From positions 1-15,646 of the forward strand of contig JBKCIQ010000010.1 of NCBI GenBank assembly GCA_046302135.1: a DNA stretch of 15,646 nucleotides. The letters run 5' to 3'. Below, piece after piece: positions 1 through 8,466 of the stretch; within the stretch, counting starts at the first letter, position 1, and every line of letters begins with the position of its first letter. Source of the DNA: AM-1111 sp046302135. Its GTDB lineage: Bacteria > Bacteroidota > Bacteroidia > B-17B0 > Aurantibacillaceae. The notes beneath the pieces are model-generated. The model saw only the letters and a list, made by a program, of their open reading frames with translations, was not told the origin of the DNA and did no database searches. The position numbers and the translations under genes were made by a program.

Positions 1-1
1 G

Positions 2-415
2 CTATACAAAAAGGAATTTATTAACAAAAAATCTGTGATATTAGCAACAGTGCCCTCGTATCAAAATTTATTTTGCTCACACGATAATTTCCTACTCCAT
101 TTTCGACGGTATAAAAATTCAGAATTTATTAATCTTTTTGAAGGTGCAGGTTTTAAAATAACTGAAAGTGGATACTTTTTTTTCGTACTTATTATTCCTA
201 GAATAATAAAAGTATTGGCGGAGAAAGTTTTCCCAAATAAAACTGACAATTCAATAAATGGCAGCGCACTTACTTACTGGAATCATAACAAATTAATTAC
301 CAATTTTTTTAAATTTGTTTTAATGACAGATTATAGATTATCTGCATTTTTTCTAAGATTAAAAATAAAAATTCCCGGACTATCAAATTTTGTGATATGC
401 AAAAAGTTTGCGTAG
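2..415 (+). CDS. Class I SAM-dependent methyltransferase, C-terminal part (5' truncated by window)
   Basis: The frame is open from the left edge (first full codon at 2) to the TAG at 413-415, so only about the last 137 residues are present. What remains resembles the C-terminal half of bacterial class I methyltransferases found in glycan and lipid gene clusters. A hydrophobic strand ending in a Val-Pro loop (ILATVPSYQ) is followed by an S-H-D then RRY element (SHDNFLLHFRRY), then EFINLFEGAGFKI, which fits the usual 'aGF.i' helix-strand. The tail GLSNFVICKK resembles the family's last strand. The SAM-binding glycine motif would lie upstream and cannot be seen. The GTG at 35 is internal and not a start. 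The gene overlaps the glycosyltransferase by 19 nt, so the two are probably translationally coupled and act in one pathway. The substrate is unknown; the family call rests on pattern recognition only. Confidence 0.7.
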   Translation, partial: LYKKEFINKKSVILATVPSYQNLFCSHDNFLLHFRRYKNSEFINLFEGAGFKITESGYFFFVLIIPRIIKVLAEKVFPNKTDNSINGSALTYWNHNKLITNFFKFVLMTDYRLSAFFLRLKIKIPGLSNFVICKKFA

Positions 416-1131
416 TAATACCTTGCTTTAATGAACAAGATCGTTTGCCAATTAATGATTTTATTGAATTTTATAAAAAAAACGATATTCATTTTCTTTT
501 TGTAAATGACGGAAGCACTGATAATACATTATCAATTTTAAATCAACTTCAGTTAGGCAGAGAAGAAAGAATTAAGGTATTGAATTTAGAAACCAACCAA
601 GGCAAGAGTGAAGCAGTGAGACTAGGAATTTGCAAAGCAAAAAGTTTTAATCTTTTTGAAATTATTGGTTATATGGACGCAGACCTTGCAACACCGCTAT
701 ACGAAGTCAATTATTTGATTCAAAAAATTAGGGGAGAAATAACATTTGTATTCGGGTCGAGAGTAAAAAGAATTGGAGCAATAATTAGCAGAAAGTGGTA
801 TAGACATGTTACCGGAAGAATATTTGCCACTATCGCAAGCACCTTATTGGGAATAGGTGTTTACGACACACAATGCGGAGCGAAATTTTTTAGTAGTGAA
901 ATAATTGATCCAATTTTTTCCGTTAAATTTTCAACAAAATGGATTTTTGATCTTGAAATATTTATTCGTTTTATTAATCTAAATAAAGAAAAAGACATAA
1001 ACAATACAGCATTTGAATACCCATTAAGCTATTGGCAAGATGTATCAGGTTCAAAAATCAGAATAAAGCATTTAATTTTGGTCCCAATAGAATTATTGAA
1101 GTTAAGAAGGCAACGCAAAAAGCTTTTTTAA
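397..1131 (+). CDS. Family 2 glycosyltransferase, polyprenyl/dolichyl-phosphate sugar transferase-like (Alg5/DPM1 type)
   Basis: This 244-residue protein has the GT-A fold signature of GT2. The N-terminal strand VCVVIPCFNE (residues 4-13) binds the nucleotide, followed by FVNDGSTDNT (35-44), NQGKSEAVRLG (67-77) and the metal-binding DAD at 94-96. The acceptor-side motifs TQCGAKFF (158-165) and KWIFDLEI (181-188), and the W-Q-D-V-S-G-S-K segment (213-220), are typical of the subgroup that moves a sugar from UDP or GDP onto a polyprenyl phosphate (Alg5, DPM1, GtrB-like). No C-terminal pair of transmembrane helices is present, so it is a short, probably peripheral membrane enzyme at the cytoplasmic face. 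ATG at 397 gives a start directly at the first beta strand and overlaps the methyltransferase by 19 nt. The donor sugar and acceptor are inferred from the family, not shown. Confidence 0.87.
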   Translation: MQKVCVVIPCFNEQDRLPINDFIEFYKKNDIHFLFVNDGSTDNTLSILNQLQLGREERIKVLNLETNQGKSEAVRLGICKAKSFNLFEIIGYMDADLATPLYEVNYLIQKIRGEITFVFGSRVKRIGAIISRKWYRHVTGRIFATIASTLLGIGVYDTQCGAKFFSSEIIDPIFSVKFSTKWIFDLEIFIRFINLNKEKDINNTAFEYPLSYWQDVSGSKIRIKHLILVPIELLKLRRQRKKLF

Positions 1132-1231
1132 AATTTACCTACCCAATTTTCTTCAGAAAAAATTTCAATTTTAGTTTTAGCCATAAATTTATTCAGAACA
1201 TTTTTATAATTTAGAAGATTAAAAATTTAAT

Positions 1232-2218
1232 ATGGAATACAGAAGATTAGGAAAAAGCGGACTTCAGGTTTCAGCACTATCTTTCGGTAGCTGGGTAACA
1301 TTTGGAAGTCAGGTTAATGATGATGTTGCAGAAGATTGCATGAAATTGGCATATGATAATGGTGTTAACTTTTTCGATAATGCAGAGGCATATGCCAGCG
1401 GAAAATCGGAAATAGTAATGGGCGACATCATAAAAAAATTAGGATGGAACCGTTCAACTTATGTAGTATCAAGTAAAGTTTATTGGGGAGGAAAACTACC
1501 CAACCAAATTGGATTGAGTAGAAAACACATTTTTGAGGCTTGCCACAATTCCTTAAAAAGAATGCAACTTGATTATCTTGATTTATATTTCTGCCACAGA
1601 CCGGATAAAAACACACCAATGGAGGAAACTGTTCGAGCAATGCATGACCTGATTGCGCAGGGAAAAGTTTTATACTGGGGAACTTCTGAATGGAGCTCAC
1701 AAGAAATCACGGAAGCACACATGATTGCACGACAATTTCATCTGACACCACCGACTATGGAACAGCCCCAATATAATTTGTTTTGCAGAGACCGCGTGGA
1801 AGTTGAATACAGTAAACTTTACAAAGATATTGGACTAGGAACAACAATTTGGTCTCCCCTTGCCTCAGGATTACTGACAGGCAAGTACATCGACAATTTA
1901 CCCTCAGACACAAGAGTCAACAAACAAGGAATGGAATGGCTAAAAGACATGATAATTGGAGAACAAAACAAATGGAAACATGAAAAGGTAAAAAGATTGA
2001 AAGTGCTTTGCGATCAGTTGGGAGTATCTTTAAGTAATTTTTCAATTGCTTGGGTTTTGAAGAATCCAAATGTGAGTACAGCAATTTTGGGCGCTTCAAA
2101 TGTTAACCAGCTTAAAGAAACAATCAAATCAATGGATGTGCTACCTCAACTTACAGGAGAAATAATGGAAAGAGTAGATGGCATCATGGAGAACAAGCCA
2201 AAACATCCAGCTTACTAA
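1232..2218 (+). CDS. Aldo/keto reductase, Kv-beta-like subgroup
   Basis: This complete 328-residue (alpha/beta)8 NAD(P)H-dependent oxidoreductase starts at MEYRRLGKSGLQVS, the usual first hairpin of the family. The catalytic tetrad is visible: Asp49 (in NFFDNAEAY), Tyr54, Lys82 (VVSSKVYWGG) and His122 (YFCHRPD). Further family motifs are GKVLYWGTSEWS (144-155), the WSPLASGLLTGKY loop (207-219) and the C-terminal cofactor phosphate-binding ILGASNVNQLKE (285-296). The overall pattern is closest to the branch containing the eukaryotic voltage-gated K+ channel beta subunits and their bacterial homologues, which reduce aldehydes and ketones in the cytoplasm. Nothing indicates a channel partner here. 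It lies 100 nt after the glycosyltransferase, and its last 41 nt overlap the next gene. Its physiological substrate cannot be told from the sequence. Confidence 0.92.
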   Translation: MEYRRLGKSGLQVSALSFGSWVTFGSQVNDDVAEDCMKLAYDNGVNFFDNAEAYASGKSEIVMGDIIKKLGWNRSTYVVSSKVYWGGKLPNQIGLSRKHIFEACHNSLKRMQLDYLDLYFCHRPDKNTPMEETVRAMHDLIAQGKVLYWGTSEWSSQEITEAHMIARQFHLTPPTMEQPQYNLFCRDRVEVEYSKLYKDIGLGTTIWSPLASGLLTGKYIDNLPSDTRVNKQGMEWLKDMIIGEQNKWKHEKVKRLKVLCDQLGVSLSNFSIAWVLKNPNVSTAILGASNVNQLKETIKSMDVLPQLTGEIMERVDGIMENKPKHPAY

Positions 2219-3314
2219 ATTTACCATACACAAACTGGCAAAGAGAGAAAATTATCTCAAAGGATTGAAAGTAGTTGAGCTAGCTAGCGTTCTGGCTTGT
2301 CCCTCAGCGGGGCTTTTTCTTGCAGAATGCGGTGCAACAGTAATAAAAATAGAAAACAAAAGAACCGGAGGAGATGTAACAAGAAGCTGGAAAAATAAAA
2401 AAGAAACCCAACTAAAAAATGATTCAGCTTATTACCATAGTGTAAATTTTTTCAAGAAAGTTATTTTTTCAGATTTTAGAATAGATCAAGATCTCAAAAA
2501 AGTCAAATCTTTAATTATTGAGGCAGATGTGGTAATCAGTAATTTCAGACCACAGCAAGAAAGAAAATATGGATTGAGATATAATGAGCTCAAAAAATTA
2601 AATCCAAAATTAATCTTTGCAAGCATCAATGGTTTTGGAGCTGATGATGACCGAGTTGCTTATGATTTAATTCTTCAGGCCGAATCAGGATTCATGAGTA
2701 TGAACGGAAATGAAGCAAGTGGTCCTTTAAAAATGCCTGTTGCCTTAATTGACATAATTGCAGGCCATCAAGTTAAAGAAGCAATTTTACTTTCACTTTT
2801 TAAAAGGGAAAAAACGGGAAGGGGATCAAAAATATCTGTTTCGCTTTATGACAGTGCTGTATCAGCTCTTGTTAACCAAGCCTCAAACTACTTAAATTCA
2901 GGATTTATTCCTGAACTGCAAGGATCGTTACATCCGAATATTGCACCCTATGGAGAAATTTTTACAACCAATGACAAGCTACAAGTTGTTTTTGCAATAG
3001 GTACAAATCAGCAATTCAATAAACTATGTGAGATTCTGAAGCTCGATTCAATTTCAAAGGATATAAATTTTTCAACCAATCAAAGCCGGGTTAAAAACAG
3101 AAAAGAATTGTATAATGTTTTGGCAAAAAAAATTAGAAAATTAGAATCGAAAAACTTGCTTCAAAAATGTCATGAAAATTCCATTCCTATTGGTAAAATA
3201 AAAAAACTTAACGAAGTCATGAAGGATGATTACGCTAGGAAATTAATAGTTTCAAAAATAGAGAACGGAAGAAAAATTAAATACGTTAAATCAAACGTAT
3301 TCAAAATTAAATGA
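2178..3314 (+). CDS. Family III CoA-transferase (CaiB/BaiF type)
   Basis: This 378-residue protein has the features of formyl-CoA transferase/CaiB enzymes, which move CoA between carboxylic acids through an aspartyl-CoA thioester. The N-terminal LKGLKVVELASVLACPSAG (27-45) and LAECGATVIKIEN (48-60) form the typical CoA-binding Rossmann segment. The catalytic Asp is D163 in AYDLILQAESGFMSMNG. NFRP (122-125) and the late SIPIGKIKKLNEV segment (near 340-352) are also family-like. Length is near the family's usual 380-430. The ATG at 2178 gives about 26 residues before the conserved start and overlaps the reductase by 41 nt. No closer in-frame ATG exists, so the true start may be this one or an alternative TTG/CTG such as CTG 2235. 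The tight overlap suggests co-translation with the reductase. The acyl donor and acceptor are unknown. Confidence 0.88.
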   Translation: MASWRTSQNIQLTKFTIHKLAKRENYLKGLKVVELASVLACPSAGLFLAECGATVIKIENKRTGGDVTRSWKNKKETQLKNDSAYYHSVNFFKKVIFSDFRIDQDLKKVKSLIIEADVVISNFRPQQERKYGLRYNELKKLNPKLIFASINGFGADDDRVAYDLILQAESGFMSMNGNEASGPLKMPVALIDIIAGHQVKEAILLSLFKREKTGRGSKISVSLYDSAVSALVNQASNYLNSGFIPELQGSLHPNIAPYGEIFTTNDKLQVVFAIGTNQQFNKLCEILKLDSISKDINFSTNQSRVKNRKELYNVLAKKIRKLESKNLLQKCHENSIPIGKIKKLNEVMKDDYARKLIVSKIENGRKIKYVKSNVFKIK

Positions 3315-3330
3315 GTAAAATTTTATTTTG

Positions 3331-3558
3331 CTAATTTTTTATGACTCTGAAGTTAATAGTTGAATTTCCTGGATCAGTTACAGAAATAAAATATACTCCT
3401 GATTCAAACTCAGATAAATCAAAACTTATTCTTTCAGAATTTGAATTGGCTTGGTAAATTAATTTTCCGTTAACATCACGAACTGCAACTGACTTGTTGA
3501 TTCCAACATGATCTACAAATACAATTCCATCTGTTGGGTTAGGAAACACTTTAGAAAC
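3331..3558 (-). other. T9SS type A C-terminal sorting domain of the 1,604-residue protein
   Basis: Residues about 1530-1604 show the type A pattern: VFPNPTDG at 1533-1540, a central VAVRDVNGKLIYQ strand pair (1553-1565), FDLSEFESGVYFISV (1575-1589) and a short C-terminal strand ending in a Lys-Asn tail. This domain directs cargo through the PorU/PorV system of the type IX secretion pathway. Confidence 0.92.
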
Positions 3559-6500
3559 AGAGTTTTCCGCAATATAATTACCAAGGCATAGAGAAACAGT
3601 CATTGTATCTGAGGCCTGAGCAGAACAACCAAAAGAATCAGTAAATGAGTAATAAATAGTCTGAACTCCTAAAGCAGATGAGTCAGATGGATCAAACAAA
3701 CCACTTGTTTGCACTCCGTTGCCCGAGAAAATTCCTCCTGAAGGCGTCTCACCAGACAAAGTAAATACTGCATCAGTGCTACATACATTTGAAAGAGTTA
3801 ATTGTAAATCAACCTGTGGTGTTGGCAATACAGAAATTAAAACCGAATCAGATGAAGAGCATCCTACTGAATCTGTAAAATTATAAGTAACTAAACTATT
3901 TCCGCTTCCGGCAAGCGCAGGATCGAAGCTTCCGGTTGAATCAACACCATTACCCAAAAAGAATCCTCCAATTGGATTGGCATTTATAGTTAATAAGCCA
4001 CCATTAAGACAAACATTACTTTGAACCGGATTGATGGATACTGCAGGCTTATTAAATACATTCAAGTTTAGTGAATCACTAACTGAACAACCATTCATAT
4101 CAACTATTGTAAATTTATACATCATATTAGAGGCAGGTGAAGCATTAGGATTGAGTGTATTACCACTTAAACCCAAAGTATTTGACCAGGAAAAATTAGT
4201 ATACTGATTGGGTTCTTTAAAGCTTATGCTCCATTTAATTAAAGATCCAACATCATTGATTGAAATATCCTTGACCTTTAGTTTCCATGCTCCATTAGCC
4301 ATACCGGTTAATTTGGTAAAAGATTGTTGAGGAATAAAAATTCCGGTAAAGGGGGCTGATGCCGAAGATATCAAATTAGATGCAGATGGTGTAAATAATG
4401 TAGAGACGTAATTATCGCCTCCACCGCCATTATTAGCTGATAGGTTAATTGAAGAACCATCAGGGGCAATTAATGTCAATACTAAATCACCAACAAAAGT
4501 ATGGATTAAGGAATCAATAGTTATGTTTACTAATTGGGAAGCAAATCCTCCTGCTCCAGAAACGTTGATAGTTGAAATTATTCCTGTGGTATCTCCATCG
4601 GGAATAGATATTGGCGCATGATTACTAAAAAATTTAGGCAATGTAACTGAACCAATTCCGTTAATAACGTAATTCGGGAGTAACTGAATACTATCTCCCT
4701 GGCAAATTAGTAAGTTGTAATTTGAAAAACTTACACTCGGGTTTTGAGAGTACACAACCTGATTAAGCGTATCATTCAAGGAATTAACATCACCACTTGG
4801 AATTGTCAAATATGATTTAAGATAGTACATGCCTGCACTCATTAAATTACAATTTCCTGTAACTGTGTAAGACTGAGTAACGCCCGGCATCAGTACACCC
4901 GTATTTAATGGAAGATTAAAAGATTGAGGGATTGGTCCTGTAAGTTGAACATGAAGATTTGAATTTTCGGAGGCAAAATCAATAGGTATTGAACCTTCAT
5001 TTTTAACTGTAACAACAATATTTTGGCTTGGAGTAAAACATGTTGTAAAAAGCGGTGAGATTAATTGTTTAACCGAAAGATCATAAGTAGTAACATTGGA
5101 AATATTTATATCATCTAAATGTAAATCGCATCCTCCCGGATCTATAACATTTCCATCTGTTGCTAAAAAGCCAATAATTACCGACTGACCGTTATACGCT
5201 CCAAGAGAAATAACAAATTGAGATAATGTATTGTTAATATTTGAAAGGTTATATATGGAATCTATTTTCTGATAACTCACACCGCAATCTGTTGAAATCA
5301 TAACATAAAGTTTATCATCTGATCCCATTGCGGCAGGTAAATTATTGGAACTTGCTACTGCTGTTACTGCAGCTTTGAATGTCATGACAGTGTTCACTCC
5401 AGGAATAATTTTAGGTCCTATAATCCATTCTCTTCTAATATTTGTATTAAGCGTAACTACAGCATTTACATTTCCAGTTGTTCCAAAATTATTCCAAATG
5501 GACCATTGTGAAGTTGATCCAATAGGGTTTGTACCGCTTGCCTCAGACCACCCGTTAAATACCGAGCCCAAATTTGACCCTGTAAACCCTGAGAAACTAA
5601 CAACCTGCGGAAGGACCGAAGGTGCAATGTTAACCCTTGTAACATTCTTAAGAGTATCATTTGCATGATTTTGATCTGTTGACCAAGATGTATAAACAAT
5701 AAAATTATAATTACCGTAAGCAGACATATTAAATGCACTAACTGGAACCGTTAGAAAAGAGAAAGGTCCAAGTGGGGCGTTACCGTTTAATACATTTGAG
5801 TTGATAATGGTACTAACGGTTTGCGTTACAGGCCCACTTATTTCAACAGTAAGTGCAACCGGATTAGAAACAAAATCTAAAAAACCACCGGTATAATTCA
5901 TTATTCTGACACCAACAGACTCATTCGATGAATAACATCCGGTAGTTGCTGGATTAACAAGTGAAACAGGCTTAATATCGAATAAATATGGAGTAAACTC
6001 GTCAGCGCCCATATCACTATTTGGACTAGTCCTAGATTCACCATCAATATCAATGGTAATATAAGGAGTTAAACTGAGCGCTGCCGCGGATGAATTAAGA
6101 GCAGAGTTTACAGCATGAAGGTCATCAGGCGCAGTAAAAACCGGGTCTACGCTTATAGAATTACCATCTTGGGAATAAGCCGTTTGCCAATTTGAGAGGG
6201 CTATATAATCCAATGTACCTCCCCTTCCAATAAATCCATTGGTTGTATTGGCAATATAAAAATCATTATTGTTGGATAGTGAACCAGTGGAACCAATAAT
6301 ACCTGCTGTTGTAGTTCTGTAGCAATAATGCTTTCCGCTTCCGGATTGCGCACCTGTAAAGTTTGCAAAAATATTACTGCGAACTCTTATCTGTGGACCA
6401 GTTGTTGAATTGCCGGCGTATTCGAGACAAGAATTAGAAGTACCAAGAGAACTATATGAATCGATATAAACTGAGTTATGTGTAACTTCATAAACAGAGG

Positions 6501-8145
6501 CACTTGAGCCTCCGGCAGGGATATTAATTCCCCTTGCGAGGCTTGTAGCATTTACTCCTGCATTATTTGTCCTAACACCAGAAATAAAATTATTAAATAT
6601 CTTAAGGTTATGAGTTCCGGTAACTAATAATGCTCTAATTCCACTGGAAATTGCAGTTGAACTAGTCGAATTATTTAAAATCTCATTAACCTTATTTCCA
6701 CTTATTTCACAATTTCCAGACACAGATTGAAGATAAATTCCATTTGTTTCTGCTTGAGATGAAACGTTTTGAACAATATTATTTTTAACAACAATATTTT
6801 TTTGAAAAGAGCACCAAATTCCGGCAGTCGCATTAGAAAAATTTCCACCACCAATATCTTTTGCTAAAATAGCTCCAATGGTGTTTCCTGAAATAAGAGT
6901 AGAGTCGTCTTGCACTCCAGCCGAATTTGAACCTAGAATATAGATTCCCATAAACGAATTTTCAATTTTATTACCTATATAGCTGTTACTGTTGTTAGCT
7001 TGAGTCGGAGAAGAAGGCGCAGGAAATGACCATTGAAAAATTCCGCAAGTAGCATTATTAGCACGGTTCAAAATGATTTTAGAATTTTTAATTGTTATAT
7101 GATTTGATCCATTTGATGCATTTTCATTGATAATATAAAAACCATATTCCATTTGCTGATTATTACTGGCTGATCCAGTAACAGTTTCAACATCTATACC
7201 ATCAAATGTTACATAATCAGCACCCTTAACAGTAAAACAAGCATCTGCATTACTTAGTCCATTATTTCCAACAAATTTCGGATTAGCGCCAATTCCTGAT
7301 TTTTGAAAAACAATTTGATTTAGGTTAGTTCCTTGAATTAATATCGTTTGTGGGCTTTCAGTAAATACCTGACCCGCACTTACATTAAATACAACGGAGC
7401 CCGAAATACCGTTTGCATTTAAGTAATTTATAGCATCCGTGAAACTATTAAAGTTGGAACCGGACGCAGGAAGACCAGAGGATGTTGGCAATGTGTTGTT
7501 TATAGTATATAAACCATTTAAAGGAGCAATTGGCTGACTGTATAAGTATATATCATCAATAGAAGCGGGGGAAGTTGGTAACGCAGAATTATTGTCATTT
7601 TGCCAAGAAAATATCAAACGACAAGTCGTTCCAGCGAAAGAAGCAGGCAAGAAAAGATTTACTTGCTGATAACCGGAAACGTTCCCAGGATCCATGTAAA
7701 TCAGTGTTGCACCGGCAATAACATCATTACTGGACTGAGGCTGATCAACCGCAGGAAAAACATTGTTAGGTGCAGCATATACCAATAAGCGATCAAAATA
7801 ACTTTCTCCGATTGATTTATATTGAAATTTAAGATTAATTGAACCATGTCCTGCGGGTATTGCAACATCTCGGTAAAAATGTGATGTTTGAAAAACTGCA
7901 TTATTGTATGCATAAGAAATACCTCCATCAGATGAAATATAAGCTGAATTTAAACCTGATTTTGGTATTGCTGTCCCGGAAACATTCCAAGTATTAATTG
8001 AGGAATTTACAGCAGTCCATCCGTTACCTGGCAGACCACCGGGGAATTCAAATCCTCCCTCAGCAGTAGGATTTATTAAGAGAGACTGACTATTTCCTTT
8101 TAAAGAAAAAAGAAATAATAAAATTAAAAAGTAATTTTTTTTCAT
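3331..8145 (-). CDS. Giant secreted multidomain protein with beta-helix, P-domain and T9SS sorting domain
   Basis: This complete 1,604-residue exported protein begins with a Sec signal peptide (MKKNYFLILLFLFSLKGNSQ, cleavage likely near 20). The probable order is as follows. A jelly-roll/choice-of-anchor-like domain (about 26-203) is followed by a right-handed parallel beta-helix (about 207-717, Asn-rich with SGN/KNN turns, closing at DMGADEF). Then come an Ig/CARDB-like stretch (718-840) and a second choice-of-anchor J-like domain (848-1016, with the element CDLHLDDINI). A second CARDB-like stretch (1020-1135) precedes a P-domain (1169-1310), Ig/PKD-like repeats (1312-1520) and a T9SS type A sorting domain (about 1530-1604). 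It should pass the outer membrane through T9SS and be anchored or released at the surface. No protease or glycosidase active site was recognised, so adhesion or matrix function is inferred. The gene starts 60 nt after the adhesin gene's stop and converges on the CoA-transferase gene. Confidence 0.88.
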   Translation of the reverse strand: MKKNYFLILLFLFSLKGNSQSLLINPTAEGGFEFPGGLPGNGWTAVNSSINTWNVSGTAIPKSGLNSAYISSDGGISYAYNNAVFQTSHFYRDVAIPAGHGSINLKFQYKSIGESYFDRLLVYAAPNNVFPAVDQPQSSNDVIAGATLIYMDPGNVSGYQQVNLFLPASFAGTTCRLIFSWQNDNNSALPTSPASIDDIYLYSQPIAPLNGLYTINNTLPTSSGLPASGSNFNSFTDAINYLNANGISGSVVFNVSAGQVFTESPQTILIQGTNLNQIVFQKSGIGANPKFVGNNGLSNADACFTVKGADYVTFDGIDVETVTGSASNNQQMEYGFYIINENASNGSNHITIKNSKIILNRANNATCGIFQWSFPAPSSPTQANNSNSYIGNKIENSFMGIYILGSNSAGVQDDSTLISGNTIGAILAKDIGGGNFSNATAGIWCSFQKNIVVKNNIVQNVSSQAETNGIYLQSVSGNCEISGNKVNEILNNSTSSTAISSGIRALLVTGTHNLKIFNNFISGVRTNNAGVNATSLARGINIPAGGSSASVYEVTHNSVYIDSYSSLGTSNSCLEYAGNSTTGPQIRVRSNIFANFTGAQSGSGKHYCYRTTTAGIIGSTGSLSNNNDFYIANTTNGFIGRGGTLDYIALSNWQTAYSQDGNSISVDPVFTAPDDLHAVNSALNSSAAALSLTPYITIDIDGESRTSPNSDMGADEFTPYLFDIKPVSLVNPATTGCYSSNESVGVRIMNYTGGFLDFVSNPVALTVEISGPVTQTVSTIINSNVLNGNAPLGPFSFLTVPVSAFNMSAYGNYNFIVYTSWSTDQNHANDTLKNVTRVNIAPSVLPQVVSFSGFTGSNLGSVFNGWSEASGTNPIGSTSQWSIWNNFGTTGNVNAVVTLNTNIRREWIIGPKIIPGVNTVMTFKAAVTAVASSNNLPAAMGSDDKLYVMISTDCGVSYQKIDSIYNLSNINNTLSQFVISLGAYNGQSVIIGFLATDGNVIDPGGCDLHLDDINISNVTTYDLSVKQLISPLFTTCFTPSQNIVVTVKNEGSIPIDFASENSNLHVQLTGPIPQSFNLPLNTGVLMPGVTQSYTVTGNCNLMSAGMYYLKSYLTIPSGDVNSLNDTLNQVVYSQNPSVSFSNYNLLICQGDSIQLLPNYVINGIGSVTLPKFFSNHAPISIPDGDTTGIISTINVSGAGGFASQLVNITIDSLIHTFVGDLVLTLIAPDGSSINLSANNGGGGDNYVSTLFTPSASNLISSASAPFTGIFIPQQSFTKLTGMANGAWKLKVKDISINDVGSLIKWSISFKEPNQYTNFSWSNTLGLSGNTLNPNASPASNMMYKFTIVDMNGCSVSDSLNLNVFNKPAVSINPVQSNVCLNGGLLTINANPIGGFFLGNGVDSTGSFDPALAGSGNSLVTYNFTDSVGCSSSDSVLISVLPTPQVDLQLTLSNVCSTDAVFTLSGETPSGGIFSGNGVQTSGLFDPSDSSALGVQTIYYSFTDSFGCSAQASDTMTVSLCLGNYIAENSVSKVFPNPTDGIVFVDHVGINKSVAVRDVNGKLIYQANSNSERISFDLSEFESGVYFISVTDPGNSTINFRVIKN
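3586..4050 (-). repeat. Two Ig-like repeats before the sorting domain (residues about 1366-1520)
   Basis: Two units of about 76 residues share the pattern VC (C1379, C1455), then GG-F-x-G-N-G-V, G-x-F-D-P, Y-x-F-T-D-S and finally GCS (C1429, C1507). The Cys pair in each unit may form an intradomain disulfide in the exported protein. Such repeats are common just ahead of T9SS sorting domains in Bacteroidota. Confidence 0.7.
4216..4641 (-). other. Proprotein-convertase P-domain without an adjacent protease (residues about 1169-1310)
   Basis: The segment shows the P/Homo B core: an N-terminal IPDGDTTGI strand, the H-T-F-V-G-D-L-V-L-T-L-I-A-P-D-G motif at 1215-1230 with Asp1220 and the P-D-G turn, and the late GAWKLKVKD motif at 1285-1293. 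In kexins and many bacterial serine proteases this beta-barrel follows an S8 protease. Here no Asp-His-Ser catalytic domain precedes it in the whole protein, so it is likely a stand-alone binding or folding module, as in other T9SS cargo. Confidence 0.82.
5995..7527 (-). other. Right-handed parallel beta-helix region (residues about 207-717)
   Basis: This stretch has recurrent rungs of about 20-30 residues, with alternating hydrophobic strands and Asn/Gly/Ser turns such as ITIKNSKIIL, LISGNTIGAI, IVVKNNIVQN, EISGNKVNEI and LKIFNNFISG. That is the PbH1 pattern of pectate-lyase-like helices. The region ends with DLHAVNSALNS and DMGADEF, a common closing sequence of such domains in Bacteroidota surface proteins. 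Catalytic residues of a polysaccharide lyase could not be identified, so carbohydrate binding or a scaffold role is only an inference. Confidence 0.72.
8086..8145 (-). other. Signal peptide of the 1,604-residue protein
   Basis: Residues 1-20 show a short basic N-region (KK at 2-3), a hydrophobic core of Leu, Ile and Phe (5-15) and a polar end KGNSQ, with mature protein likely beginning at SLLINP. This supports ATG at 8143-8145 as the true start. Confidence 0.85.
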
Positions 8146-8205
8146 AATTAGGGCTGTCGCAGATTGATATAAAAATAGAAAAAACTAAGGAGAAACCAAA
8201 AAATG

Positions 8206-8466
8206 TTAGTGTTGAATGATTATCTCTTTAACTGACCTACTACCATCATCGAGCTTAATCATTTGAACAAAATAAGTTCCCTGAGGCCACTCTGAAGTAT
8301 TTATACTTTGAATTATATCATTTTCATTATCAAATTTATCCTGATAGATGATTTTACCATCTGCAGAAACAACCTGCAATATACAATCTGAATGATTATG
8401 TTTATTAAATCTTACATGAATCTCATTATTAGCAGGTACAGGATATACATTTAAAATTTCATTCTC
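8206..8466 (-). other. T9SS type A C-terminal sorting domain of the adhesin
   Basis: The last 86 residues carry NVYPVPANNEIHV (the P-x-P-x-x-x-x-I-x-V start), VVSADGKIIYQ, NTSEWPQGTYFVQM and the terminal strand KEIIIQH. This is the expected type A layout, although the usual N-P is replaced by V-P. It predicts export and surface attachment through the type IX system. Confidence 0.9.

Noticed and set aside
35..37. GTG as start codon of the methyltransferase
   Set aside because: The frame is open to the left edge and the visible residues correspond to the second half of the fold, so the gene begins before the window.
1132..1231. Possible promoter in the 100-nt gap before the aldo/keto reductase
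   Set aside because: The gap is very AT-rich, but no convincing TAnnTTTG element with an upstream TTG could be placed, so no promoter is called.
3316..3325. AT-only palindrome taaaatttta as a terminator
   Set aside because: It has no GC stem and no loop of workable size, so it does not qualify as an intrinsic terminator.
5345..5668. A 107-codon + strand open frame inside the 1,604-residue gene
   Set aside because: The opposite strand has an unbroken frame with clear domains here. The + strand peptide shows no recognisable motif and is taken as a shadow frame.
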